Source: JAGVPT01 sp964642725 (lineage in GTDB: Bacteria; Bacteroidota; Ignavibacteria; UBA10030; UBA8401). Taken from it: 64,000 bases of DNA. Location: assembly GCA_964642725.1 (NCBI GenBank), contig CAZXQG010000008.1, forward strand, positions 1 to 64,000, written 5' to 3'. Under the pieces are notes generated by a model. That model saw only the letters and a program-made list of their open reading frames with translations, was not told the origin of the DNA and searched no databases. Positions 7,166 to 16,929 of the stretch are shown piece after piece; position 1 is the first letter of the stretch; every line of letters begins with the position of its first letter. Position numbers and translations under genes: made by a program.

Positions 7166-10100
7166 ATGCTTGCCGAACTAAAAAAGAAAATATTTTCTTC
7201 TGAGGAATTTCAACGCCTGAGTGTTGCGGAGCCGAGCTTGTCGTCCCCGGTTTATCTTCGCGGTATTTCCGGGTCGCTTTGGGCATTCATTGCGGCATAT
7301 CTCTATGAAGAGTTTCAGGGGCAAATCCTTCTTGTCGTCCCGGAAAAAGATTCGGCAGAAAAACTGCGCGACGATTGTTCTCAATTGATATCGGAGGCAA
7401 ATGTCCGCCTGTATGCGGTGGAATCAACCCATGCTGCCCAGACGCTCGACATGACAGCGCCGATAAGCCAGGTTGAATCGCTGAAGGCTTTGTCCACACA
7501 GCTTCCCGGTATCTATATTACGCATGCGGCCGCCCTAACGATTGCCGTTCCCCCGCGAGAAGAGTTTATGCGGGCGGTTATTGAACTTTCCGCCAACACC
7601 GAGACAGGTTTTGAAGCTCTGCTTGCGAAGCTTGCCGAACGCGGTTTTGAGCGCAAACCCCTAGTCGAAACGTACGGCGACGTTGCCGTTCGCGGAGGCA
7701 TCGTTGATATCTTTCCGTTCATCGGTGATAATCCCGTACGGCTGGAATTCTGGGGCGACACGATTGAATCGATCCGTGAATTCGATGCGGTATCCCAGCG
7801 CTCTATTCGTGAATTGGAAAGAGTGAGTATCGTACCGAATATTTCACAGATGACCTCAGGAAAAACTGTTTCAGAAGGCACGGGAGAAAGCTCAAGCTCT
7901 GTACGGAAAGTTTCCTTTGTAGACCTTTTTACGCAACAGGCCATTTTGCTCACCGACGACCTCTCGCTTATTGAAAAAGAAATTCTAGAACTGGAATCGG
8001 AAGGCGTCAGCCTGCAGTATTCGTTCAACGAGATTGAGAAGAGTTTTCGAACGCTCCCGTCATACATTCACTCCGTCATTAACAAATCTTCGAAGGGGAC
8101 ATTCATCGATTTTCAAACAACACCGCAGCCTCCGACAAATGGGAGTATTAAAATTCTTGTCGAACAGGTCAGGGAACTGGCGGAGAAGAATTTCGAGATC
8201 AATATCACGTCCGACACCGCGGAAGAATCCCAACGCATTAAAGAATTAATTGAAGAAGCCGGCGGGGCACATGAGGATCCGCAGGAGAAGGACAGCGATG
8301 AAGGTCGTGAAGCAGAGCCTCCTCCCATCAACTCTGTTCTGCCGCCGGTCAACTACCTTTCCGAAACCGTTCACTCCGGCTTTCTTTTTCCTTCAGCCCG
8401 CATTGCTCTTTTCACCGAGCATGAAATTTTCGGGCGCATCAAACGACGGGGTGCCCCGAAACGCCGGAGCTTCAGGGGAATTTCGCCGAAGGAACTTCGT
8501 TCCCTTCACCGCGGGGATTTTATCGTTCATATCGACCACGGCATTGGGAAATTCTTGGGGCTCGAAAAAATTTCAATTCGGGGGACGGAGCAGGAAGTCG
8601 CAAAACTCGAATACGATGAAAAGGGAATCCTTTTTGTCAACCTGAATTATATTAACCGTATTCAAAAATATTCCTCGGCGGAGGGACATATGCCGAAGCT
8701 CAGCAAACTGGGCGGCGGTGAATGGGAGAAGTTGAAAGCCCGGGCGAAAAAGAAAATTAAGGACATCGCACGCGATCTCATTCTTCTTTACGCAAAACGA
8801 AAAAGCGAGCAAGGAGTTCCGTTTTCCCCCGACACACACTGGCAGAAGGAAATGGAAGCCTCCTTTATGTTTGAAGATACGCCGGATCAAGCCGCCGCAA
8901 CGGCAGATGTAAAGAATGACATGGAAAGCGCCAGCCCGATGGACAGGCTGATTTGCGGGGATGTCGGGTTCGGCAAGACGGAAATCGCCGTGCGCGCTGC
9001 ATTCAAAGCGGTGCTCAACAATAAGCAGGTTGCCGTTCTTGTGCCGACAACGATTCTGGCGCAGCAGCATTTTTCAACTTTTTCCGCCAGGCTAGGCAGA
9101 TATCCGGTACGCATTTCATCCCTCTCACGTTTCAAAAGTGCTAAAGAGCAAGCGGCAATTGTCGAAAGTCTTCAGAGCGGCACGATTGACATCGTTATCG
9201 GCACCCACCGGTTGTTATCGAAGGATGTGCGCTTCAAAGATCTCGGACTGCTTATCATTGATGAAGAGCAGCGGTTCGGCGTAGCGGCAAAGGAAAAGCT
9301 TCGCGCACTGCGCTCAAACGTCGATACACTGACTCTTACAGCTACACCGATTCCGCGAACGCTTCATTTTTCTTTGATGGGTGCCCGCGACCTCTCAATC
9401 ATCAATACGCCTCCGCGGAACAGACTTCCTATCTACACGGAAATCGCACAGTTCGACAAAAAAGTTGTTCGTGAAGCGGTAGTGAAAGAATTACACCGCG
9501 GCGGACAAGTGTACATCGTTAACGACCGGGTCGAGAACATCGATTCGTTTGCGGGAGCGCTCCAGGAATATATCCCGGAAGCGCGGTTCCGTGTCGCACA
9601 CGGACGGTTAAAAGGGCACGAGCTTGAAAAGGTGATGCTGGATTTTCTTGAAAAGAAATGCGACGTCCTCGTCGCGACAAAAATCATCGAATCCGGATTA
9701 GATATCCCAAATGTCAACACCATCATCATCAACAGGGCGGATCGGTTTGGGCTTGCAGAGCTGTATCAATTGCGCGGGCGCGTCGGGCGTTCGAACGTCC
9801 AGGCGTATTCGTATTTACTCGTTCCGCCGATTTCAATTCTTCCGAAAGCAACGCTCCGGCGTTTGCAGGCGATCGAGGAGTTTACGGAGTTAGGCTCGGG
9901 CTTCAATTTGGCGATGCGCGACCTTGAAATTCGCGGAGCGGGGAATATGCTCGGAGGAGAACAAAGCGGCTTTATAATGGAAATGGGTTTTGAGATGTAT
10001 ACAAAAACGCTCGAAGAAGCGGTCAGTGAACTGAAGAACCAGGAATTTTCAGAGCTGTTTTCATCCGAGCAAAAGAAACTATCCGTTGCGCGAACGGACA

Positions 10101-10555
10101 CTATCATCGACGCCGATGTTGATGCGTATATTCCCGAGTTTTATGTTGAAGATGATACCGAGCGCCTGGATATTTACCGGCGATTGTATAAAACGGAAAC
10201 CATCAAAGCGGTGGATGATATCCGGTTAGAACTAATTGATCGATTCGGTTCGTCGGTGGAAGAGGTGGAGAATTTGTTTATGCTCTCAAATCTCCGTGCG
10301 CTCGCAGCGAAATCGGGCTTTCGGAAAATTGAACTGCATAAGCGCACACTGCGCCTGCATTTTCCTCCGGACACGGAAAAGGAATTTTATGAGAACGGCG
10401 CTTTTCAATCCATCATGGCGAAGTCCGGAGAGATCCGGACACACAAAGTTCAATTAAAACAGGAGGGAAAACAATTGCTGGTACAAACCGCCCTCACCAA
10501 CGAAGCCGGCCCTGAACGTTTCGTCGAAGTTCAAAAACTCATTGAACAATTGTAA
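7166..10555 (+). CDS. mfd: Transcription-repair coupling factor Mfd
   Basis: A 1129-residue DNA translocase that removes RNA polymerase stalled at lesions and recruits UvrA. The N-terminal UvrB-like region is followed by the RNA-polymerase-interacting CarD-like domain from about residue 445 (LHRGDFIVHIDHGIG). The superfamily 2 motor has Walker A GDVGFGKTE near 598-606, the DEEQ box near 699, and TATPIPRTL. The C-terminal TRCF domain follows (YIPEFYVEDDTERLDIYRRL). Length is typical. It follows a structured 460-bp spacer and is closely followed by a HAD gene. Confidence 0.96.
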   Translation: MLAELKKKIFSSEEFQRLSVAEPSLSSPVYLRGISGSLWAFIAAYLYEEFQGQILLVVPEKDSAEKLRDDCSQLISEANVRLYAVESTHAAQTLDMTAPISQVESLKALSTQLPGIYITHAAALTIAVPPREEFMRAVIELSANTETGFEALLAKLAERGFERKPLVETYGDVAVRGGIVDIFPFIGDNPVRLEFWGDTIESIREFDAVSQRSIRELERVSIVPNISQMTSGKTVSEGTGESSSSVRKVSFVDLFTQQAILLTDDLSLIEKEILELESEGVSLQYSFNEIEKSFRTLPSYIHSVINKSSKGTFIDFQTTPQPPTNGSIKILVEQVRELAEKNFEINITSDTAEESQRIKELIEEAGGAHEDPQEKDSDEGREAEPPPINSVLPPVNYLSETVHSGFLFPSARIALFTEHEIFGRIKRRGAPKRRSFRGISPKELRSLHRGDFIVHIDHGIGKFLGLEKISIRGTEQEVAKLEYDEKGILFVNLNYINRIQKYSSAEGHMPKLSKLGGGEWEKLKARAKKKIKDIARDLILLYAKRKSEQGVPFSPDTHWQKEMEASFMFEDTPDQAAATADVKNDMESASPMDRLICGDVGFGKTEIAVRAAFKAVLNNKQVAVLVPTTILAQQHFSTFSARLGRYPVRISSLSRFKSAKEQAAIVESLQSGTIDIVIGTHRLLSKDVRFKDLGLLIIDEEQRFGVAAKEKLRALRSNVDTLTLTATPIPRTLHFSLMGARDLSIINTPPRNRLPIYTEIAQFDKKVVREAVVKELHRGGQVYIVNDRVENIDSFAGALQEYIPEARFRVAHGRLKGHELEKVMLDFLEKKCDVLVATKIIESGLDIPNVNTIIINRADRFGLAELYQLRGRVGRSNVQAYSYLLVPPISILPKATLRRLQAIEEFTELGSGFNLAMRDLEIRGAGNMLGGEQSGFIMEMGFEMYTKTLEEAVSELKNQEFSELFSSEQKKLSVARTDTIIDADVDAYIPEFYVEDDTERLDIYRRLYKTETIKAVDDIRLELIDRFGSSVEEVENLFMLSNLRALAAKSGFRKIELHKRTLRLHFPPDTEKEFYENGAFQSIMAKSGEIRTHKVQLKQEGKQLLVQTALTNEAGPERFVEVQKLIEQL

Positions 10556-10568
10556 TGATAGGATTTCC

Positions 10569-11171
10569 GTGGACAAAATTGCAACCGTTATTTTTGATAT
10601 AGGCGGGGTGTTGCTCAACATCGACCATGACGCGTTTCCGCGGGTGCTTGGAATTAATCGGAACCGAGTCAGCCTTGCCGATGAGCATGCGATCGAGCAT
10701 ATAGCAAGAGAATATGAAATCGGGCGTATCGGCACGGAATTTTTTTTTGCAATGATGGATGAGATTTTTAAGGGGAAGTATACCCGTGAGGAACTTGAGA
10801 CCGCCTGGAACGGTATCGTCGTAGAGGAGAATTCAGAGATCATTCCGGTCGTCGATGCAATTCAGGCAAGGTATCAAACGGCAATTCTGAGCAATACGAG
10901 TCCCGCCCATTTTCAGAAATCGCTTGACACTGCGGCAATTCTCAAGAAGTTTTCCAGATTATATTTGTCTTTTCGAATCGGAGCTGCCAAGCCGGATCGG
11001 AGGGTGTATGAGTATGTTATTCGCGATTTGTCGGCCGAACCGTCATCCCTTCTGTTCATCGATGACCTTCCAGAGAACGTCGCCGCCGCAGTGAAATGCG
11101 GCATGAATGGGATTGTTTTCAAAGATGTTTCCAGTTTTTACTCAGAACTGCGCATACGCGGAATCTTGTAA
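10569..11171 (+). CDS. HAD-superfamily hydrolase (subfamily IA-like)
   Basis: A 200-residue haloacid-dehalogenase-fold protein, probably a small-molecule phosphatase. Motif I is FDIGGVLLN, with the nucleophile Asp present but Gly where the second Asp usually sits, as in the YihX-like (IA, variant 3) branch. Motif II is ILSNTS, motif III the Lys in AAKPDRRVYEY, and motif IV LLFIDDLPENV. GTG 10569 is chosen because it gives the usual short N-terminus (MDKIATVIFDIGG); the in-frame TTG 10542 lies inside mfd. It starts 14 bp after mfd and is likely co-transcribed. The substrate cannot be predicted. Confidence 0.85.
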   Translation: MDKIATVIFDIGGVLLNIDHDAFPRVLGINRNRVSLADEHAIEHIAREYEIGRIGTEFFFAMMDEIFKGKYTREELETAWNGIVVEENSEIIPVVDAIQARYQTAILSNTSPAHFQKSLDTAAILKKFSRLYLSFRIGAAKPDRRVYEYVIRDLSAEPSSLLFIDDLPENVAAAVKCGMNGIVFKDVSSFYSELRIRGIL

Positions 11172-11250
11172 TTGGGCATTAGCTTCGTATCGACATAGGC
11201 TTACCTCGGCCATACCCGCCACAAAACCCTCAAATTTCTTTAGTTTTCAC

Positions 11251-11278
11251 TTGACTTTAAGTCTTAATTCCATAAATT
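11251..11278 (+). promoter_or_regulatory. Likely dcw cluster promoter
   Basis: TTGACT (11251-11256), 16 bp, then TAAATT (11273-11278) lie just upstream of the MraZ-type boxes and about 85 bp before mraZ. It is the best -35/-10 pair in the 11172-11363 spacer. Confidence 0.5.
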
Positions 11279-11291
11279 TCGTGCATCATAG

Positions 11292-11306
11292 TGGGTAAAA
11301 GTGGGG
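11292..11306 (+). promoter_or_regulatory. MraZ operator (TGGGN repeats)
   Basis: TGGGT (11292-11296) and TGGGG (11302-11306) are separated by exactly 5 bp, the arrangement bound by the MraZ ring in E. coli and Mycoplasma. A further TGGGT lies at 11355-11359, just before the mraZ start. Placement right after the promoter fits autorepression of the dcw operon. Confidence 0.6.
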
Positions 11307-11363
11307 AATTTAACTTGTCAAACCATGTCGTTTTAGAGGATTTTTTGAAGGTCGTGGGTCCTT

Positions 11364-11822
11364 ATGTCGTCGTTTAAAGGTTCGTATTCATACTCAGTAG
11401 ACAGTAAAGGGAGGATAAATATTCCCGCAAAAATGCGGAAAAATCTTTCCCCGGAAGCAAACGACCTTTTTGTTGTCACGCGCGGATATGAATCATGCCT
11501 TTTTCTCTATCCAAATGACGAGTGGATCAAGGTCGAGCAATCGTTGCGTCAACTTTCTCCGGCAGACCCCCGCCATCGGTTCGTTACTCGTACCCTCCTG
11601 CAGTATGCCACTGAGAGCCAGCTCGACGGACAGTTCCGAATAATCATTCCGAAGGAGCTCCTGCAATTCGCGAAAATCGAGAATGAAGTGCTGATCCTAG
11701 GAATGCTCGAACGCATCGAGGTTTGGGATCCGAAGGTCTACAACGAATATATGACGACGCAATCGCAGAATGAGAGTTATGAAAGTGTTGCTGCGACAAT
11801 CTTTAAACCGCCGCCGGAATAA
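11364..11822 (+). CDS. mraZ: Transcriptional regulator MraZ
   Basis: A 152-residue DNA-binding protein with two tandem SpoVT/AbrB-like MraZ halves: SYSVDSKGRINIPAKMRK near residues 9-26 and SQLDGQFRIIIPKELL near 82-98. It forms rings that bind TGGGN repeats and usually represses its own cluster; such repeats lie in its upstream region. It is the first gene of the division/cell-wall cluster, followed 14 bp later by rsmH, the standard order. Length matches the family. Confidence 0.95.
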   Translation: MSSFKGSYSYSVDSKGRINIPAKMRKNLSPEANDLFVVTRGYESCLFLYPNDEWIKVEQSLRQLSPADPRHRFVTRTLLQYATESQLDGQFRIIIPKELLQFAKIENEVLILGMLERIEVWDPKVYNEYMTTQSQNESYESVAATIFKPPPE

Positions 11823-11836
11823 TTTCGTAAAAACAT

Positions 11837-12766
11837 GTGAGCAGTCCATATCATCTTCCGGTGCTGCGGGATGAAGTCATTAAGTTCCTTATCACCAAGC
11901 ACGATGGAATATACGTAGACGGCACACTCGGCGGCGGCGGGCATGCCGAGAGTATTTTAGAAAAAATTTATCCGCTCGGAACCCTTGTCGGCATAGACGC
12001 CGACGCCGATGCACAGAGTGAAGCCGGAAAAAGGCTGCAGCGCTTTTCCGGGAAGGTTGTCTTTGTCCACGATAATAATGCCAACATCCGGTCGATTCTT
12101 CAATCGCATAATTTTTCTTCGATTCAAGGCATGTTGCTCGACCTTGGCGTCTCATCGTTTCAGTTGGACGAGGGAAGCAAGGGTTTTTCGTTTCGCGGCA
12201 ATAATGTGCTGGATATGAGGATGGACCGGCGCCAGCCTTTCAATGCAGCGACGGTCATTAACACGTACTCGGATGAAGGGCTGGCCGATATTTTTTGGCG
12301 GTACGGCGAAGAGAATAATTCGAGAAAGATTGCCCGCGCAATTGTAGAACGCCGGGGGTTGAAAAAGATAGAAACAACGGGAGATCTGGCAGAGGTCATC
12401 GAAAGAAGAGTTCCCGGGCAATTCCTGACGAAGACACTGGCTCGTGTCTTCCAGGCGTTAAGAATCGAGGTAAACCACGAGCTCGATTCCCTTTCGAGCA
12501 CGTTGAACGAAGCGGTAGATCTCCTGGCGAGCGGCGGCCGCATTGCAGTTATTTCATACCACTCACTCGAAGACAGGATTGTGAAAAACTTTTTCATGGA
12601 ACAATCTGCGACAATTATTCCATCCGGGCACAAGCTTGTGCCAGACACGCCGGCAACTCCAACGCTCAGGGTGTTGACAAAAAAGCCCGTCGTTCCATCC
12701 CGGGAAGAACAATCGTCAAACCCGCGTTCGCGTAGCGCTAAAATGAGAGTTGCAGAAAGAATCTGA
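11837..12766 (+). CDS. rsmH: 16S rRNA (cytosine-1402-N4)-methyltransferase
   Basis: A 309-residue SAM-dependent methyltransferase (formerly MraW) that modifies C1402 in the ribosomal decoding centre. The SAM loop is DGTLGGGGHAESIL near residues 28-41; further family blocks are LLDLGVSSFQLD, FSFRGNNVLDMRMD, TLARVFQALRIEVN and ISYHSLEDRIVK. The start is GTG 11837 (MSSPYHLPVLRDEV); the ATG two bases earlier runs straight into TGA. The stop overlaps the ftsL start by one base, so translation is probably coupled. Confidence 0.96.
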   Translation: MSSPYHLPVLRDEVIKFLITKHDGIYVDGTLGGGGHAESILEKIYPLGTLVGIDADADAQSEAGKRLQRFSGKVVFVHDNNANIRSILQSHNFSSIQGMLLDLGVSSFQLDEGSKGFSFRGNNVLDMRMDRRQPFNAATVINTYSDEGLADIFWRYGEENNSRKIARAIVERRGLKKIETTGDLAEVIERRVPGQFLTKTLARVFQALRIEVNHELDSLSSTLNEAVDLLASGGRIAVISYHSLEDRIVKNFFMEQSATIIPSGHKLVPDTPATPTLRVLTKKPVVPSREEQSSNPRSRSAKMRVAERI

Positions 12767-13200
12767 TGGCACGAGTCTACAATGAACACGCTGCTTCGAC
12801 CGTTTCAGACGGACGGTATATTTACAACGGGAATGTTGTTTCGGGTCAAGAGGCGTCTGTTCCAGATCGTAAGATCCGGTCGAACAGAAAAGCTGTCCAA
12901 CGGAAACATTCAACATTTAATATCGTCAGCGGGCTGTTTTTGGTTGCCGCGGTGAGCTTGCTCTATACAGGAAATGTCATCGCAGTGAATCAGTTGATGA
13001 AAGAAGTGAACGACCTCAACAACCGGTACAACTCTATTGTTAGCAACACCGAAGTGCTGAAAGCTGAGATCGCGCGGAAATCAAGCCTCGACAGGATCAG
13101 CCTAATGGCAAAAGAAGAAGTAGGCCTGACAAATCCGAAAGAGCCTCCCGTGTGGTTCGACGTAGACCACGACAAGATTGACGACGTAACAAAGAGATAG
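12766..13200 (+). CDS. ftsL: Cell division protein FtsL-like
   Basis: A 144-residue bitopic membrane protein. A basic cytoplasmic N-terminus of about 50 residues is followed by one transmembrane helix (about 51-73) and a periplasmic coiled coil (about 75-115) with the topology of FtsL, which bridges FtsQ/FtsB to FtsW/FtsI. Sequence is poorly conserved in this family, so the name rests mainly on topology and on position between rsmH and ftsI. The start ATG overlaps the rsmH stop (TGATG). Confidence 0.8.
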   Translation: MARVYNEHAASTVSDGRYIYNGNVVSGQEASVPDRKIRSNRKAVQRKHSTFNIVSGLFLVAAVSLLYTGNVIAVNQLMKEVNDLNNRYNSIVSNTEVLKAEIARKSSLDRISLMAKEEVGLTNPKEPPVWFDVDHDKIDDVTKR

Positions 13201-13202
13201 GT

Positions 13203-15389
13203 ATGTCCGCTTTTGGCACAGAAGAGAATGCGGGGGGAGCGATTGCATCGCCGGTGGTCAATAACGTCAACCAATCTGCCCGGCTGCTGACCACGAAGAT
13301 TGTGCTCTTGTTGGCCTTCGTCGTCGCTGCTTTGCGATTGGTGCAGATCCAAATAATAGACTCGGGCAAATACCAGGCGATTGCCCGGAAGCAATATGAA
13401 GTAAAAATTGTATTGCCATCCACCCGGGGAAATATTTACGACCGGCAGGGCAATATTCTTGTTTCGAATTCAATGTTTTTTTCCTATGCAGCAGACCCGA
13501 AGATCGTCGGCGACGGAGCGGCTGCTGTTGCAAAAAAGTTCTCGAGAGTATTCGGAAAGCCGGAACAATTTTATCTTCAAAAAATGCAGGACGAGAAGAG
13601 GTTCGTTTGGCTGGAACGCCGCGTGAGCCCCGAGGTTGCTAAACGTCTTCAAGCGAACACGCTCGAAGGGGTTGCGGAGCTAAACGAGCCAAAACGCCTG
13701 TATCATTACGACAACATCGGGGGACAGGTAATCGGTTGCACGAACATTGACAACGTCGGTATCAGCGGAATAGAATATTCGTATGATAAGGCTCTGCGCG
13801 GTGCCGATGGATTTGTCGTTATGCAGCGGGATGGGATGGGGCGCAAACGGCCGTCGGCGGATTATCCCCGCCAGGAACCGGTGCACGGCCATTCGATCGG
13901 ACTGACGATCGACGTCGGTTATCAGTCTATCGTTGAGGATGAGTTGAAGAAAGGCGTGGAGCGAATGAAGGCCGCTGCAGGACTTGCAATGATTCTCAAC
14001 CCGAATACAGGCGAAGTGCTTGCAATGGCGCACATTCCGAGTGTGAACCCGTACGATGTCGCTCATACGGACGCGCAAACATTGAGAGCACGGGCCGTCT
14101 CCGATATGTTTGAACCGGGCTCTGTCTTCAAAATAGTTACCGTGTCAGCGGCGCTGGAGCACAAGCTGATCGCTCCCGATCAGATATTTTTCGCCGAGCA
14201 CGGAAAGTATAGAGTTCCGCTGAACGGCGGCAAGTTTCGGCTCATCACCGACACACATGAAAGCGGCATGATCACGTTTCAGCAGGGATTGGAATTGTCG
14301 AGCAATATCGTGATGGCGAAAGCGAGCGACATTATCGGCGCTGAGCGGCTGTATACCCAGGCGCGGGACTACGGTTTTGGCATGCCGACAGGAATTGAGC
14401 TTCCCGGAGAAGCGAGCGGAGAATTAAAAAAACCGGTTGAGTGGTCCGGAGTGACTCTCAACTCCATTGCCTACGGCTATGAGATCGCAGTGACCCCGCT
14501 CCAGATTGCCGCCGCATACTGTGCGGTCGCAAACGGCGGTATTCTTTTGAAGCCGTATATCATCTCAAAAGAATTGGACGAGTCCGGTGAAGTCGTGTAC
14601 ACCAGACATCCGGAAAAAATTCGCCGGGTCATTTCTGAAGAAACTGCAAAGACGCTTAAAGATTTTTTCATCGGTGTTGTCGAGAGGGGAACTGGCCAGT
14701 CGGCAAAAATTCCCGGGATCACGATCGCGGGAAAAACCGGCACGTCGCGAAATTATGTTGATGGCAAGTATGCATCGGGAAATTACAACGCAACGTTCGT
14801 CGGATTTTTCCCGGCCGAGAAGCCGGAACTTGTGTGTTTAGTGATCATGGAAAATCCGACGGCTGGAGGGTACACCGGCGCCCTGGCGAGCGCGCCGATT
14901 TTCAAAGCGATCGCGCAGCAAATCATCAACAACAACGGATTATTTTCCCGGGCTGCGTTCGCAGAAAAAGGGAGTGATGAAGCGCAGCCGCTCGTCTCAG
15001 TTCCGGACGTTTCTCATATGCAGCGGGAAGCAGCCGAAGAGATCCTGAAGAACAGCGGCTTTCGTGTTGCCGCAGCAGGCGACGGCGACGTTGTGGTGCG
15101 GCAGGTTCCGGAAGCCGGAAAGAAAATTGAGCATGGAGAAACCGTGCAATTAATTATCGGCCAGTCGAACAGCACCATGGTGAACGGTGGTCCCGTTGTT
15201 CCCGATCTTCACGGCATGAGTGTTCGGAGTGCGATCAACAGGCTGACGGCTGAGAAATTTGACGTTGCCGTTGTCGGTTCGGGTATTGTTGTCCACCAAT
15301 CTCCTGAAGCGAACGCTTTTGCAAAGCAGGGAGAGAGAGTAGTTTTGATATGCGAGCCGAAACCCTTGGTATCGGCTCAGCTTTATTGA
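13203..15389 (+). CDS. ftsI: Penicillin-binding protein FtsI/PBP3-like with PASTA domains
   Basis: A 728-residue class B transpeptidase for septal peptidoglycan. It has one N-terminal membrane anchor (about residues 33-53), a dimerisation domain starting with STRGNIYDRQGN, and a transpeptidase domain with the active-site Ser307 in SVFK, SSN at 366-368 and KTGT from about 511. Two PASTA repeats follow at the C-terminus (about 598-655 and 663-723), which makes it longer than proteobacterial FtsI and nearer to SpoVD-type proteins. PASTA domains may sense muropeptides or pack against the enzyme. It starts 2 bp after ftsL. Confidence 0.93.
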   Translation: MSAFGTEENAGGAIASPVVNNVNQSARLLTTKIVLLLAFVVAALRLVQIQIIDSGKYQAIARKQYEVKIVLPSTRGNIYDRQGNILVSNSMFFSYAADPKIVGDGAAAVAKKFSRVFGKPEQFYLQKMQDEKRFVWLERRVSPEVAKRLQANTLEGVAELNEPKRLYHYDNIGGQVIGCTNIDNVGISGIEYSYDKALRGADGFVVMQRDGMGRKRPSADYPRQEPVHGHSIGLTIDVGYQSIVEDELKKGVERMKAAAGLAMILNPNTGEVLAMAHIPSVNPYDVAHTDAQTLRARAVSDMFEPGSVFKIVTVSAALEHKLIAPDQIFFAEHGKYRVPLNGGKFRLITDTHESGMITFQQGLELSSNIVMAKASDIIGAERLYTQARDYGFGMPTGIELPGEASGELKKPVEWSGVTLNSIAYGYEIAVTPLQIAAAYCAVANGGILLKPYIISKELDESGEVVYTRHPEKIRRVISEETAKTLKDFFIGVVERGTGQSAKIPGITIAGKTGTSRNYVDGKYASGNYNATFVGFFPAEKPELVCLVIMENPTAGGYTGALASAPIFKAIAQQIINNNGLFSRAAFAEKGSDEAQPLVSVPDVSHMQREAAEEILKNSGFRVAAAGDGDVVVRQVPEAGKKIEHGETVQLIIGQSNSTMVNGGPVVPDLHGMSVRSAINRLTAEKFDVAVVGSGIVVHQSPEANAFAKQGERVVLICEPKPLVSAQLY

Positions 15390-15405
15390 TTCCGCGAATC
15401 GAAGT

Positions 15406-16929
15406 ATGACATTATCATCATTGTTGGAAGGTGTTACGGTTTCGAAGATGTTTCAAACAACGTACGGCGGAATGGTTGTAACGCATGATGTCGAGATCAA
15501 CGGACTCCAATACGATTCGAGGAAGGTCCAGCAAGGCGACATGTTTATCGCCATAAAGGGTGCGTTGACCGACGGCCACAATCATATTAATGCCGCCGTT
15601 TCCAACGGCGCCAAGGCCGTCGTGATGGAGAACGATACATTGCTGCCCGACTCGTTTTTTATGCACGCGGGAGTTGTGAAGATCGTCGTTGGCAACTCGC
15701 GGAGAGCGCTCGCGGTCATGTCGGCAAACTATTTCGGCCATCCGGCAAAACGCCTGCGATTGATCGGCGTAACCGGAACAAACGGGAAAACGACCACGAC
15801 GTACCTCATCAGACAATTATTAGAGTTAAGCAGCCCGTCGATGCATGGCAAAGTCGGCATGATCGGGACGATAGAGTATGTGGTGGGTAATGAGAAATAT
15901 CCCGCAACGCACACGACGCCGGAATCTCTCGAGCTGCACAGGCTCTTTGCAACAATGGTCGAGAAAGGCTGCACCCACGTTGTGATGGAAGTCTCGTCGC
16001 ATTCACTGTATCAAGACCGCGTGTACGGGCTTGAGTTCGCGGCTGCGGTTTTTACGAATTTAACGCAGGACCATCTCGATTATCACGATACGATGGAAAA
16101 CTATTTTCAAGCGAAGAAAATTCTTTTTGACAGCCTGCCGTCATCAAGCTGGGCGGTCACGAATAGTGATGATGCCTTCGGGTTGAAAATTGCGCAGGGA
16201 ACAAAAGCTTCCGTGCTGACCTACAGCGTCAACGGCACATCCGACGTCAGCGCGAGCAACGTTTCGCTTTCGATCAACGGGACATCATTTGTTCTTCGCC
16301 ATCATGCAGAAGAAATTGAGCTCCACTCACAACTCGTCGGCCGGTTCAATGTTTACAACATTCTTGCGGCCTATTCTGCCGGTATCGCGCTTGGAATTCC
16401 GGCACCGTCCATTAAGGCCGGCGTCGCATCCTTTTCTTCAGTGCCGGGGCGATTCGAGCGGATTCTTTCCCCCGGCGGGTGGTCGGCGATTATCGACTAC
16501 GCACACACGCCGGATGCATTGGAGAAATGCCTGAACACAATTCGCGATGTATTGCCGGCGCAGAGTTCGAATAGGATTATTACCGTTTTTGGCGCCGGGG
16601 GAGACAGGGACAAAACGAAACGGCCTCTCATGGGGAAGATCGTGGATGCGCTGAGCGATATTGCCGTCGTCACATCCGATAACCCCAGGACAGAAGATCA
16701 GAATGCCATCATCGACGACGTGATGAAGGGCGTTCATCGGAAAAAGGATTTGATCGTCGAACCGGACCGGCGCCGCGCAATTACGAACGCGCTCTCCATG
16801 GCTCGTTCGGGAGACATCGTTCTTCTTGCCGGCAAAGGCCATGAAGACTATCAGATCATCGGGAAAACAAAGCATCATTTTAGCGACCGAGAAATTGTTC
16901 AAGAATTTATTGCGGCCCGTGTCTCATGA
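15406..16929 (+). CDS. murE: UDP-MurNAc-L-Ala-D-Glu:meso-diaminopimelate ligase
   Basis: A 507-residue cytoplasmic Mur ligase that adds the third stem-peptide residue. The P-loop is GTNGKTTT near residues 124-131; the central domain contains TTPESLELHRLF and VMEVSSHSLYQDRV. The DNPR motif at 425-428 is the recognised signature for meso-diaminopimelate rather than lysine, which predicts a DAP-type peptidoglycan. The start at 15406 lies 16 bp after ftsI. Its TGA overlaps the ATG of murF (ATGA), so the two are probably coupled. Confidence 0.96.
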   Translation: MTLSSLLEGVTVSKMFQTTYGGMVVTHDVEINGLQYDSRKVQQGDMFIAIKGALTDGHNHINAAVSNGAKAVVMENDTLLPDSFFMHAGVVKIVVGNSRRALAVMSANYFGHPAKRLRLIGVTGTNGKTTTTYLIRQLLELSSPSMHGKVGMIGTIEYVVGNEKYPATHTTPESLELHRLFATMVEKGCTHVVMEVSSHSLYQDRVYGLEFAAAVFTNLTQDHLDYHDTMENYFQAKKILFDSLPSSSWAVTNSDDAFGLKIAQGTKASVLTYSVNGTSDVSASNVSLSINGTSFVLRHHAEEIELHSQLVGRFNVYNILAAYSAGIALGIPAPSIKAGVASFSSVPGRFERILSPGGWSAIIDYAHTPDALEKCLNTIRDVLPAQSSNRIITVFGAGGDRDKTKRPLMGKIVDALSDIAVVTSDNPRTEDQNAIIDDVMKGVHRKKDLIVEPDRRRAITNALSMARSGDIVLLAGKGHEDYQIIGKTKHHFSDREIVQEFIAARVS

